A stretch of 64,000 nt of DNA from Variovorax sp. Root318D1 (lineage in GTDB: Bacteria > Pseudomonadota > Gammaproteobacteria > Burkholderiales > Burkholderiaceae_C). The position numbers were made by a program, and so were the translations under genes. Location: positions 249,755-313,754 of the forward strand of contig NZ_LMCQ01000012.1 of NCBI RefSeq assembly GCF_001424835.1. Direction: 5' to 3'. The notes under the pieces are model-generated. The model had not been told where the DNA came from. It did not search any database and worked only from the letters and a program-made list of their open reading frames with translations. Below, piece by piece: positions 44,081 to 53,473 of the stretch (position 1 is its first letter; each line of letters starts with the position of its first letter).

Positions 44081-47000
44081 TTAGCGTTTTGGCGGGCCGG
44101 CATCGAATCTGGTCCAACGCAATGGCTGGGCAGTTGTTGCTGCATAATGATCCAACGATACATAAAAGGTGTTGGGAAATTTTGGTGAATACGCGATTCG
44201 TACTGCACCCGCATCACTTAGCCCCAAGTCGAATATTTCATAAAGCGGGCCTCCGCTACGTGGCAGTTCCACCTTCGGATCATTAAAGCTTAACCATTCT
44301 CGCGTCGTCGCAGTTCCCGCCATGATTTCTTGTGTCCGGAACCACACAAGTCGCTCCGCCTCTGACCCAAAGAACCTTGCTTTAAATTCAGCGGTGGGCC
44401 CAAACGGATAGTCCGTGTCTGCGGAGTACTCGTATCCGAAACCAGGTTGCAATGGTCCGCGCGGCCCCATCTGGTTGTATTCAACAGCATTGCCGCCAGC
44501 AGCCGACGCAATATCAGCACTCGCCTGATCACCTCCTATCAACGCGCCAGCGATCCCTGCAATAAACTGCCCGAACTGAATCGTTTGCGCAGTAAGGCTC
44601 GGATCGTTAGTCGGGTTGTAAAACTGTCCCGCCAAATGGCCGACGGTCGCGCCTATGGCGCCCGCTGAACACCCGTCGCCTTCGCTCATGCCGTAGCCCG
44701 CGCCCGCCCTGGCGGCGCCTACCAGGCAGCCCGCGATAGCGTGCGCTACAGCGTTGGCGAAACCCTCTTGATTTCCGCCAATCCACTGCGCACTTCCCGA
44801 CGCCGCCGTGTTCAACAGGCCGTTGAGCAAGCCGTTTTTGATCGCCTCCTCCACGCTGGTGCCGTTGATCGCCGCGCCGACGATCCCTGCGGTTGCACCA
44901 TTGAGCAGGTTGCGTGCCAGAACTTGGGGCCAGGTCGCAGTGCCAGCCGCGGCGCCGGAGGCAGTCCACCCCTGTATGCCCAGGCCGATGTTCAAACCCT
45001 GCACCGCCCCCGCTGTGGCCATGGCCACCAGGATGTCCTTGATCGTGCGGCTGGAGCCCAACTCCCGCAGCGTGGCGCCGATATCGCCGTTGTTGTTGAT
45101 CAGGCTCACCGCCGCGTGGCTGGCCAGAGCCGAAAACCCGGCATTGGCAGCCGCGCCCACTGCCGTGTTGCCTGCCACGCCAACAAATTCCGCGCCATAG
45201 CCCCAGGTCAGCACGGAGGCAACGATCGTGACGACAGCCGCGCCAGTCTGCGTCAAGCTGCCCTGACTTTCGGCCCACTGGCGCTGCGCGACCGGTACCC
45301 CTTCCCAATTGATCTTGCCGTCGAGTGATCGGTCGTTCTGCAACTGCCTGATCCATTCAGTCCCCGGCTGATTGCTTCCGATCACCTGTTGCAAGGCCTG
45401 CTGCAGGGTCTGCTGCGGCACATACAACGACGGTTGGCCATTCGCGTCCAAGACCGGTGTTGCGTTCTGCCCGACCTGCACATTGATGTGCCTGGCATCG
45501 ACGCTCAGGTTTGGACTGTTGATCTGCGTGTAGTTGGCTGTTTCAACATGCGTGCCGGAGTCGGCACCTCGTTGATACATGACGCTGCGCTGGCCACGGG
45601 TCTGACTGACCTCGGTTCCGGTGTTGACCACACCGAAATTGAGATCGCCGTTGACGGCACTCAACGTGACGCTCTGCCCGGCATTGATGGTGGGCGCAAT
45701 GAGGTTCAGGTCTCCCGTGGTCGCGGTGATGTTGACATGTTGCCCGCTCAGCGTCGCGGGAGCCAGGCTGGTTTGGTCCAGTCGGCTCGTCACATTGTTG
45801 CGGGTGTTCAAACCACTTGCCAGTGAATGCGGCACCTGGTTGGGCGCCATCGACCGGGTGCGGGTCTGATCGCCAATGCCAAAACTGCTCTGGTTCTGAC
45901 CGCTCATGACCGTCACATCGCCGCCGGTCACATTCAAATCGCCGGCCGCACTGAGGTTGCTGGCATAGATGTTCACCTGCTCCTTGCCCGTCACACTCAC
46001 GTTGCCGCCGGTGCTGGTGATGTTGCTGGCCCGCTCGGTGCTCGTGGCGCCGCTGTACTGGTTAGTCGAGGCGATGGACGCATTGCCCTTGCCGTCGACG
46101 CCAGGCATGGATGCCCCCGAGAACGCGGCAGCAACGCCAAGATTGACCAAGCCGCCCAATGCGCTCATCGTTCTCTTGCGGTCATGCTGCGCATCAGCCT
46201 GATCAGTATCGACCGAGGACACGATGTTGGCGTTACGCCCTGCCTTGAGGGTGATGTCACCAGGGGCGATGATGTCGCTGCCGATCACGGTCACGTCACG
46301 CTTGGCATCCAGATCGACGGTGTTGCCTGTGAGACGGCTGGCCACGGAGTGGTCGCTGGACGCATGCACATTCACCTGATTGGTGGTGCGGGTGAGCACG
46401 CCCTTGTCGGTCCAATTCACGGTGTAGTCGATCGACGTTTGCGTCCGCCCTGGCTCCACATTGATGTCTCGGCCGGCGCGAAGGCCCAGCGCCCCTTGGC
46501 CCGCGTCAACCGTGCCCTGCCGGATATTGATGTCTTGTCCGGCATCGAACAACGTCGTCCCGTTGGTCGTGATCGTGGTGCCGAGTTCCTTGGTCGTTGT
46601 CGAATGACCGTTCACCTTGTCACCAATAGCCCAGCTGGTCGAGGAGGTGGTGACAGTGCCCAGGTTGATGTCGTTTCCGGCCTTGATGGAAGTCAGGCCG
46701 CCGCCCTGGTTGGTGATGACGGCACCGACCAGGTTGACGTCATGCCCGGCGCTGGCCACCAAGGTTCCGCCCGGGTTGGTCACGTACAGGCCAGCCACCC
46801 GGTCAACGTTCTGGTTGCCAAAGGCACCCGAAGCCGTGGTCGTGCGCACGTTGATGTCCCGTCCGGCGTCCAGCGTCAGCTTGTCGCGCGCATCGATGGT
46901 TCCGCCGAGGTTGTTGATGTCGACCTGGGCCTTCAGGCCCACCTGCCCGCCGCTGATGCGGCCGCCCAGGTTGTCGATGGTGTTCGCATTGATGCTCACC

Positions 47001-48418
47001 AGCTGGCGTCCGGCGATGGTGCCGGTGTTGACCAGGTTATTGTCCTTGCCGTCGATGCGCACCTGGTTGCCGGCCAGGAGCGCCCCCGAACCGTCGATGT
47101 CGCCGGGCCGCACCCGCACATAGACCTGGGGCACGAGCACACGCTGCGTGCTGCCGTCGGGCAAGGTCACCGTCTGCTCGACCAGCCAGACGATGTCGCT
47201 CGTGAGCTGCGCCATCTGCGCAGCCGTCAGCGCGATGCCGGGCCGCAGGCCGTATTCCTTGGCGAAGGTCACGCCCGCGTTCATCAGCGCGATGTATTGG
47301 TCTTCGTCGTTGGCGTAGCCGTCGAGATAGCGATAACCCGTGAGCTGCGCCACCTGCTCGCGAATGAGCTTCTGTTCGTAGAACCCGTCGCCCAATCGCT
47401 TGAGCGTGTTGTTCGGATCGAGCCCGAGGCTGTTCAGCAGGTAGTCGCTGCTGAGCCAGTTGCGGTAGTTGGCAAAGCGCGGATCGGTTTCGATCAGGTA
47501 GCCGCCAGGCCCACCGTGGATGCTGAAAAGGCTGGTGGTGGGAATACCCAGGTTCGGCGTGCTGGTGCGCACCACCATCGGGATGGTCTGGCCACTGCCG
47601 TCGCTGGCGCCACCCGCAGCTCCCGCGCCTGTGCCAGTGGCACCTGCGGCACCCGTCCCGGCGGCCCCGGCCACGCCGCCGACGTTCGCGGCCACCTCGA
47701 CGATAGTTCCCACTCGGGTACCACCACCCGCACCCGTCGCCCCACCGCCATTTGCACTGGCGGAGCCGGTGGCTGCAGTTCCGGCGTTGTAGCCGCTGGT
47801 GGCGTTGACATGCTGGACGTACTCGAACGCGCCGACGTCAACCGTTCCACTCGCCATGGGCCCGAGAACAATCGGCTGTAGCTGTCCCTTGTCGTTGACC
47901 ACCGTCGAAAAGCTGGTCGTCTGGTAATTCCCCTTCAAGGCCTCGTTCGTGACGTTGCTCGCGGTCAGCGTGCCGCCGGCGATGATCCGGCTGTCGCGGT
48001 TGTAGACGGCCCCCACGAGCGTCATGTCGCCGCCCGAGGAGATGAGGGCCGGGTCGGCGTTGATGGCGGTATCGGCCGTGGTCGTGGCGGTGGTGGTCCA
48101 GATGCCGTAGCCGTTGCTGTACAGCAGAGCGCCTGTGGAACCGTCAGGGTTGCGCGCCCACACGAAGGGCTGGCCGGGGATGACGACGACCTGGTCAAGC
48201 GTGTAGAAGCCGCTGCCGCCGACCGGCGCGACGGCGACCGTCTGCGTGGTCGTGGTGGCCTTGGGCCCCAGCTGGATGTGCGTGTCCCAGTTGTTGATCT
48301 GCCCCATCGAGATCGACATGTTGCCCAGCGATTCGATGGTGGCGCTCAGGTTGTTGAGCGTGCCGCCCTGCGAGCGCGCCGCCGATGAACATGTCGCCGG
48401 CGCTGAAGAGCAGCGCAT
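44081..48418 (-). CDS. TpsA/CdiA-type exoprotein, C-terminal part (after frameshift)
   Basis: This frame continues the exoprotein from about 48373 down to the stop at 44081; the residues ahead of RSQGGTLNNLSATIE are an artefact of the wrong frame. It holds more haemagglutinin repeats (for example LDAGRDINVRTTTASG, LKAGRNANIVSS). From about 45300, it has a DUF637-like, Gly/Ala-rich pretoxin region (GYGAEFVGVAGNTAVGAAAN, RNLLNGATAGIVGAAINGTS, then HAIAGCLVGAARAGAGYGMS). A VEYN motif (44474-44485) follows, then a 130-residue tip. There is no ribosome site, and the piece is not expected to be made alone. Confidence 0.85.
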   Translation of the reverse strand: MRCSSAPATCSSAARSQGGTLNNLSATIESLGNMSISMGQINNWDTHIQLGPKATTTTQTVAVAPVGGSGFYTLDQVVVIPGQPFVWARNPDGSTGALLYSNGYGIWTTTATTTADTAINADPALISSGGDMTLVGAVYNRDSRIIAGGTLTASNVTNEALKGNYQTTSFSTVVNDKGQLQPIVLGPMASGTVDVGAFEYVQHVNATSGYNAGTAATGSASANGGGATGAGGGTRVGTIVEVAANVGGVAGAAGTGAAGATGTGAGAAGGASDGSGQTIPMVVRTSTPNLGIPTTSLFSIHGGPGGYLIETDPRFANYRNWLSSDYLLNSLGLDPNNTLKRLGDGFYEQKLIREQVAQLTGYRYLDGYANDEDQYIALMNAGVTFAKEYGLRPGIALTAAQMAQLTSDIVWLVEQTVTLPDGSTQRVLVPQVYVRVRPGDIDGSGALLAGNQVRIDGKDNNLVNTGTIAGRQLVSINANTIDNLGGRISGGQVGLKAQVDINNLGGTIDARDKLTLDAGRDINVRTTTASGAFGNQNVDRVAGLYVTNPGGTLVASAGHDVNLVGAVITNQGGGLTSIKAGNDINLGTVTTSSTSWAIGDKVNGHSTTTKELGTTITTNGTTLFDAGQDINIRQGTVDAGQGALGLRAGRDINVEPGRTQTSIDYTVNWTDKGVLTRTTNQVNVHASSDHSVASRLTGNTVDLDAKRDVTVIGSDIIAPGDITLKAGRNANIVSSVDTDQADAQHDRKRTMSALGGLVNLGVAAAFSGASMPGVDGKGNASIASTNQYSGATSTERASNITSTGGNVSVTGKEQVNIYASNLSAAGDLNVTGGDVTVMSGQNQSSFGIGDQTRTRSMAPNQVPHSLASGLNTRNNVTSRLDQTSLAPATLSGQHVNITATTGDLNLIAPTINAGQSVTLSAVNGDLNFGVVNTGTEVSQTRGQRSVMYQRGADSGTHVETANYTQINSPNLSVDARHINVQVGQNATPVLDANGQPSLYVPQQTLQQALQQVIGSNQPGTEWIRQLQNDRSLDGKINWEGVPVAQRQWAESQGSLTQTGAAVVTIVASVLTWGYGAEFVGVAGNTAVGAAANAGFSALASHAAVSLINNNGDIGATLRELGSSRTIKDILVAMATAGAVQGLNIGLGIQGWTASGAAAGTATWPQVLARNLLNGATAGIVGAAINGTSVEEAIKNGLLNGLLNTAASGSAQWIGGNQEGFANAVAHAIAGCLVGAARAGAGYGMSEGDGCSAGAIGATVGHLAGQFYNPTNDPSLTAQTIQFGQFIAGIAGALIGGDQASADIASAAGGNAVEYNQMGPRGPLQPGFGYEYSADTDYPFGPTAEFKARFFGSEAERLVWFRTQEIMAGTATTREWLSFNDPKVELPRSGGPLYEIFDLGLSDAGAVRIAYSPKFPNTFYVSLDHYAATTAQPLRWTRFDAGPPKR
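44084..44473 (-). other. Candidate CDI toxin domain (CdiA-CT)
   Basis: The last 130 residues of the exoprotein, after the VEYN motif, which occupies the place of the VENN or related delimiter. The segment is soluble and mixed alpha/beta, with blocks RFFGSEAERLVWFRTQEI and PLYEIFDLGLSDAGAVRIAY then FYVSLDHYA. I recognise no nuclease, deaminase or pore motif. The part LYEI...VRIAYS...FYVSL is faintly like the strands of RelE-type toxins, which is only a hint. The DNA is more AT-rich than the haemagglutinin part. Confidence 0.55.
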
Positions 48419-51400
48419 GTTCGCGGTTGTTGACGGTGGTCGCGCCGATGTCCAGCGTGCTGCGCGCGGCGATGGTTCCTGCCTTGGTCACGCCATTGAC
48501 GGTCTCGGCGTCGTTGTTGAGCGTGCCGACGCCGATCGAGATCTGGTCGCCGTAGATGCGGCCCGTGCCGATGTTGTTCAGCGTGCCGGCATTGATCTGC
48601 GTGGCGCCTTGGCTGTCGATCAGGCCGCGGTTGGTCAGGGTGGCGGCCGCATTGACGATGGTGTCCGTGCCCGACATCTCGCCCGTGGCGGTGTTGTCGA
48701 CGACGTTGCCGTTGACCGTCAGCGTGTCGCCCGCGAGCAGCTTGGCATTGTTGGTCAGCTGGCCGGTGGTGCCGTAGGTGAGATTGCCGCTCGCGCTGAT
48801 GTCGCGGTTGTTGACGATGTCCTGCGTCAGCAGGATCGACATGTCTCGGCCGGCCGTGAAACTCCCGTCGTTGCTGAAGTTCGCCGCGTCGATCTGCAGG
48901 TCGTTGGTGGCAACCAGCGTCCCTGCGGTGTTGATCACGCTGAGCGTCTTGGCGCCGGGATTCGCCGCGTTCGGATCGATGATCCTGAGGCCGTCACCCG
49001 CCGAGAGCAATCCGCCCGCGGAATTGTCCACGGTGCCGCCGCTGGTCACGGTCAGGTCCTGGGCGGCGTGCACGGAGCCGCCCTGGTTCGCGAGGGTGGC
49101 CGCATGGATGACGACGTTCATCCCCTCGATGCCCTGGTCCAGGCCGCCGGTGTTGGCGTTGTCGACGGAGGCGGCGTTCAGCGTTGTCGTGTCGCTGGAC
49201 CGCAGCAGGCCGCCCGTGTTCTGGACGGCGCCGGCATTGATCGTGAGCGCGCCGATTGCCTGCGTCTGGCCGCCGCTGTTGTCATAGGTTGCGCCGTTCG
49301 TGTCGATCGTGACGGCGGCCTGTCCGATGACCTGCCCGCCAGCGGTGTTCGAGAACGCCTGCGTGTGGACCGCCAGTGCATTCTTCGCGCCGATGAAACC
49401 GCCTGTGTTGTCGAGCGCTGCGGTGGTCAGGTCGAGCGTGTCGCCGCTGGCGATGCCGCCCTGGCCGTTGGCGTAGGCAGCTGCATTGGTGTTGCTCAGG
49501 CCCTGGCCGTTTGTGTTGACGGTCATCGCCCCGCCCGACTGGATCAGGCCGGCGTCGTTCAGCAGCGTTCCCGAACTGATGGCCACCGTGGTGGTTGCAG
49601 CCAGGGTGCCTTGCGTGTTGTCCAGGGTGTTGCCGTTGGTGTTCACCGACAGGCTGTTGCCGAAGACTTTGCCCGTTTGGTTGACCAGGCCGCCGTTGAC
49701 CAAGGTGATCGCGCCACCGGCCTGCAGGGTGCCACCGTTGTTCGTCGTCGTGCCCGAGGTCGTGACGCTCAGGTTGCCGGTGACGGCCGCGGTGGTGCCA
49801 CCGCTGTTGTCCAGGTTGGCCGCCGTGACCGTGGTGTTCCCGTTGGCGGCCAGCGTGCCGCCCAAGTTGGTGGCGGCGCCGCCGATGGTGGCGGTCAGGT
49901 CGCCGACTGCCGTCACGCTGCCGGCGTTGTTGTTCAGGCTGCCGGCCGCGACGGTGGCGTTGCCACCCGCGAGGATCTTGCCGCCGGCCGAGTTGTCAAG
50001 TGGACCGGCGACCGTAAGGCTCAGGTCGGAGGCGCCGGCCGCCTGCAGCGTTCCGCCCTGGTTGCTCATCGAGCCTGCGCTCGCGGCGATGGGGCCGTTG
50101 CTTGCAATGGTGCCGGCGTTGTTGTTCAGCAGCCCGCCCACGGCCAGCGTAGTCGTGCCGCTGCCGGCCTGCACGAGGCTGCCGCCCTGATTGCTCAGGG
50201 ACGCTGCACTCAAGTCGATCTGCTGGGCGTAGGTGGTTCCGCCGTCCTGGTTGAAGGCACCCGACATGGCGACCGACAGCGCGCCGTTGGCCGTGATCTG
50301 GCCGTTGGCGCCGCTGTAGCTGCCGCCTGCGATGCTGAGCGTGCCGCTGCCGGCGTGCTCGATCTTGCCGGCGGTATTGGTGATCGATGCGGCCTGCAGG
50401 CCGAGGTTCTGTCCGTTGCTGGCGATGCGGCCCGCGCTGTTGTCCAGGGCCCCGGTCGTGGCAATGTGGGTGTCGCCCGTGCCGGTCTGGGTGATCTGGC
50501 CGTTCCGGTTGCTCAACGACCCGGTGTCGATGGTGATCTGCTGGGCGGTGGTGGTGCCGCCGTCCTGGTTGAAGTCGCCCGACATGGCGACCTTCAACGC
50601 GCCGTTGCCGGTGATGGTGCCGTTGGCGCCGCTGTAGCTGCCGCCCGCAATGGTCAGCGTGCCAGTGCCTGCGTGTTCGATCGTTCCGCCCGTGCTCGTG
50701 ATCGACGCGGCCTGGAGGGTCAGGTCCTGCCCGTTGCTCGCGATGCGTCCGCCGTCGTTATTTAGCGTGCCACTGGTCGCCAGGGTGGTGGCGCCGGTGC
50801 CGGTCTGGACGATCTCGCCGCCATTGGTGTTGGCAAGGTTCGAGACGCTGATCTGCAGCTGGCCGGCATTCAGGGTGCCGGCGTTGTTCACGAGCGTCTG
50901 GCCGGGCTGTGCATTGGCCGTGACGGCGAGCGTACCGGGGGTGGCGACGGTGGCGCCGCTGGTGGTCACGTTGCCCTGGGTGGCGGTGATCGCGAGGTTG
51001 GCGGCACCGGTCTGGCTGCCGGAGAGGTCGACGAAGGCGCCTTGCAGCGTGGCGTTGCCGCCCGCGACGGTGGTGCCGGTGGCGGTCAGACCTTGGGCGG
51101 CGGTGACGGACAGGTCGCCCGTGCTTTGCAGCGACCCCTTCGTGCCCTCGAGGCTGCCGGTCTGAATCGCGAGGTTCGCGCCGCTGGCGATATGGCCATC
51201 CGTGTTCAGCAGCTGCTGGCCGATGCCGAGCTGGACGTTGCCGCCGGCCGACTCGATGGTCCCCTGGCTGTTGTTCAGGGACTGGCCCGTAAGCGTGACG
51301 GCCTGGTCGGAGGCCAGAGTGCCCGAGGTGTTCTGGATCGCGCCGGCCACATTGGCCGTGAGCGCGCCGGTCGCGGTGATCGTTCCTCGTGTGTTCTCGA

Positions 51401-53198
51401 GCGTGCCGCCCACGGAAAGGTTCGCGTCGGTCGCGCTGGTCAGCACGCCATCGGTGTTCACGAAGTCGCCGCTGGTGGCGATGTTCAGGCTGCCCGCGTT
51501 CAGCGTCCCTGCCGAGTTGTCGAAGGTGCCCAGGCTGCCAGTGAAAGCGCCGGAGACGTTGAGGGTGCCCCCGTGGTTGGAGAAGCTCGGCTGGTTCAGC
51601 GCCATGCTGGCGACGCTCAGCGTGCCGCCGTTGTTGATGAGGTTCGCGCTTTGCAGCGTGATCGGGCCGCCCGCGTAAATCTTGCCGCCGTCGTTCAAGA
51701 TCGCCCCGGCGGCGGTGATGACGCCTGGCTCGATGGGGGGCGGTGCCGGCGCCGGTGCGCTTGTGGTGGTGGTTCCGCCGGTTGTGGCTGTGGTGCCGCC
51801 GGATGAAGTCGAGCCCGTGCCGGTGGTGCCGCCCGAGGTGGTCCCTGTAGTGGTCGTGCCGCCCGTTCCAGCGGTCGGCGCCGGTGCGGGCTCGAGACCG
51901 ATCACCCCGCCGCTCGTGTTGCTCACGGTCGGCGCGGCGATGGTCAAGGCCACGCTGCCAGTCTGGCGAATGATGCCGCCCCGGTTGTCGATGTCCCCGC
52001 CGGTGCTGGCGAGCTGCACGCCCTGGGCTTCGAGCGTGCCGCCCGTGCCGTTGAACGCGTTGGTCAGGTTGCCCTGCGTCGTGACCCTGAGGTTGCTGCC
52101 GCTGCTGATGGTGCCGCTGTTCGCGAGGCTCGCGGCCGAGAGGTTTGCATCGGCGGAGGCCTGCATGGTGCCGAGGTTCTCAAGCCGTCCCGCCGAGGTC
52201 ACGACGAGTTGCCCGAGGCCGGCCAGGCCTGCCACGCCCGAACTGGCCGAGGCCTGGATCGCGCCCGCATTGCGCACACCGATGCCCGCCTCGTTCGCCA
52301 GCAGATGGATGTGCCCGGAATACATGCCGCCGAGCTGCGATATGTCGATGGTGTAGCTCGGTGCGGGACCAGTGCCAGTCGTGGGCGTGACGTTCACCGC
52401 ATCGGCGCTCACTACATTCGCCCCAGCCACCACCTTGAGGTCATTGGCCCAGATGCCGCCGTTGACGACCACCCCGCGCGAGATCAGCGTGAGCAGATCG
52501 GCGCGTGTCGCATCGAGTCCACTGCCGCCCACGGTGACCGTGCCGCCGCGCACGACATAGGCGTCCAGGCCGCCGAAAGCATTGAACTGCGGCGTGCCGG
52601 TCGTAAGGGTCACGCGCGATGCATTCACAAACGTGCCGCCGGAAACCGCGATACCGGCTGGATTGGCCAGGATGAACTCCGCGCGCTGGCCCGCGATCTC
52701 CACCGGGCCGTTGACGTACGACGGATTGGAGGAGCTCACCTCATTGAGGATCACTCTCGCCGGCCCGGTGGCCAGATAGGGGTTGCCATTGATCCAGCCG
52801 CCAATGCCCGACTGCACGTTGGTGCGTGAGTTGTTGACGATGACGCCCCGGCCATTAACGTCGAACTGGATGTATTGGTTTCTGGAAACACCGGCAGCCG
52901 AAGGCGTCGTGATGTTGATGACGCCGACACCGTTGGGCGCCACGAGAACCGTGGGACGCTGAGCGCCGGGGGCCATCGGGTTGGCGACGATCTGGGCATG
53001 CGCATAAGGCGCGGTCAGCAAACCCGCGAGCGCGGCGGCCATGAGCATGGGTGCAAAGGCTGCTGCGCTGGCGAGCGCGCCCGTGGTGATCTTGGTGGCC
53101 TTGGAGGAACCTTTGCCAGTGGTGGCGGCGGCCTCATGCACGACGACCCGCATCGCGCGCGCTGCGCTCCAGATCACCCGAAAAAAATTCTTATTCAT
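48195..53198 (-). CDS. TpsA/CdiA-type exoprotein, N-terminal part (before frameshift)
   Basis: Starts at 53198 with AGAGGAA just upstream. Residues 1-25 form an extended signal-peptide region (MNKNFFRVIWSAARAMRVVV), and the signal ends AHA/Q at residue 68. The TPS secretion domain (about 70-330) has NGVGVINITTPSAAGVSRNQ, NPYLATGPARVILNEV and FILANPAGIAVSG. Next come a Thr/Gly-rich linker (TTTGTTSGGTTGTG) near residue 480 and long filamentous-haemagglutinin repeats. In-frame sense is lost at 48371-48385; the remaining codons to 48195 are out of frame. With the other part, the intact protein would be about 3,040 residues. Confidence 0.92.
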   Translation of the reverse strand: MNKNFFRVIWSAARAMRVVVHEAAATTGKGSSKATKITTGALASAAAFAPMLMAAALAGLLTAPYAHAQIVANPMAPGAQRPTVLVAPNGVGVINITTPSAAGVSRNQYIQFDVNGRGVIVNNSRTNVQSGIGGWINGNPYLATGPARVILNEVSSSNPSYVNGPVEIAGQRAEFILANPAGIAVSGGTFVNASRVTLTTGTPQFNAFGGLDAYVVRGGTVTVGGSGLDATRADLLTLISRGVVVNGGIWANDLKVVAGANVVSADAVNVTPTTGTGPAPSYTIDISQLGGMYSGHIHLLANEAGIGVRNAGAIQASASSGVAGLAGLGQLVVTSAGRLENLGTMQASADANLSAASLANSGTISSGSNLRVTTQGNLTNAFNGTGGTLEAQGVQLASTGGDIDNRGGIIRQTGSVALTIAAPTVSNTSGGVIGLEPAPAPTAGTGGTTTTGTTSGGTTGTGSTSSGGTTATTGGTTTTSAPAPAPPPIEPGVITAAGAILNDGGKIYAGGPITLQSANLINNGGTLSVASMALNQPSFSNHGGTLNVSGAFTGSLGTFDNSAGTLNAGSLNIATSGDFVNTDGVLTSATDANLSVGGTLENTRGTITATGALTANVAGAIQNTSGTLASDQAVTLTGQSLNNSQGTIESAGGNVQLGIGQQLLNTDGHIASGANLAIQTGSLEGTKGSLQSTGDLSVTAAQGLTATGTTVAGGNATLQGAFVDLSGSQTGAANLAITATQGNVTTSGATVATPGTLAVTANAQPGQTLVNNAGTLNAGQLQISVSNLANTNGGEIVQTGTGATTLATSGTLNNDGGRIASNGQDLTLQAASITSTGGTIEHAGTGTLTIAGGSYSGANGTITGNGALKVAMSGDFNQDGGTTTAQQITIDTGSLSNRNGQITQTGTGDTHIATTGALDNSAGRIASNGQNLGLQAASITNTAGKIEHAGSGTLSIAGGSYSGANGQITANGALSVAMSGAFNQDGGTTYAQQIDLSAASLSNQGGSLVQAGSGTTTLAVGGLLNNNAGTIASNGPIAASAGSMSNQGGTLQAAGASDLSLTVAGPLDNSAGGKILAGGNATVAAGSLNNNAGSVTAVGDLTATIGGAATNLGGTLAANGNTTVTAANLDNSGGTTAAVTGNLSVTTSGTTTNNGGTLQAGGAITLVNGGLVNQTGKVFGNSLSVNTNGNTLDNTQGTLAATTTVAISSGTLLNDAGLIQSGGAMTVNTNGQGLSNTNAAAYANGQGGIASGDTLDLTTAALDNTGGFIGAKNALAVHTQAFSNTAGGQVIGQAAVTIDTNGATYDNSGGQTQAIGALTINAGAVQNTGGLLRSSDTTTLNAASVDNANTGGLDQGIEGMNVVIHAATLANQGGSVHAAQDLTVTSGGTVDNSAGGLLSAGDGLRIIDPNAANPGAKTLSVINTAGTLVATNDLQIDAANFSNDGSFTAGRDMSILLTQDIVNNRDISASGNLTYGTTGQLTNNAKLLAGDTLTVNGNVVDNTATGEMSGTDTIVNAAATLTNRGLIDSQGATQINAGTLNNIGTGRIYGDQISIGVGTLNNDAETVNGVTKAGTIAARSTLDIGATTVNNREHALLFSAGDMFIGGALAGRHAQQPERHHRIAGQHVDLDGADQQLGHAHPAGAQGHHDHADGRRRAGRRQRLLHA
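48371..48385 (-). other. Frameshift splitting the tpsA gene
   Basis: Upstream, the protein reads ...LLFSAGDMFIGGA; downstream, in the next frame, RSQGGTLNNLSATIE... continues without loss of family pattern. One surplus base or two missing bases in the GC-rich string GGCGGCGCGCTCGCAGGG restores one frame of about 9.1 kb. Sequencing or assembly error is as likely as a real mutation. Confidence 0.85.
50210..50768 (-). repeat. Tandem 106-codon repeats in tpsA
   Basis: Two nearly identical units repeat with a period of 318 bases; the same string GACATGGCGACC begins at 50263 and 50581. Each encodes RIASNGQ.L.LQAASIT, then GTL.IAGGSYSGANG.IT, then a block ending FNQDGGTT. They are part of the haemagglutinin shaft and could recombine to change its length. 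Confidence 0.75.
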
Positions 53199-53473
53199 CG
53201 CGTTCCTCTTCCCTGTTCGCTCATGTGACAGCAAGGCGAATTCTGGGATCGAGGGGCGAGAGGAAACGTCAACGAACTGTGGCCCGCACAGATTCAGGCC
53301 GATGACGCGGCTTATGTCACACCCTCGGCTCTGGCGATGTGGCCTTAGGTTCTCATTGCCGCGATCGACCGTGGTTCGACCGCTACAACCCGGGTGGAGA
53401 GCCGCTGCTCATCGTCATTCCCAATGGTCTCGTTGCGTTCGTAGCAGCGTTTGATCGACCTGCAGGCACGGTC

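Noticed and set aside
48373..48418. Met at 48418 as a separate gene start for the exoprotein C-terminal part
   Set aside because: The first residues are out-of-frame tpsA sequence with no ribosome site; a frameshift explains the split better.
45827..50765. Long plus-strand frames (684 and 839 codons) opposite tpsA
   Set aside because: Shadows of the haemagglutinin repeats; repetitive Gly/Val/Asp/Arg composition with no family pattern.
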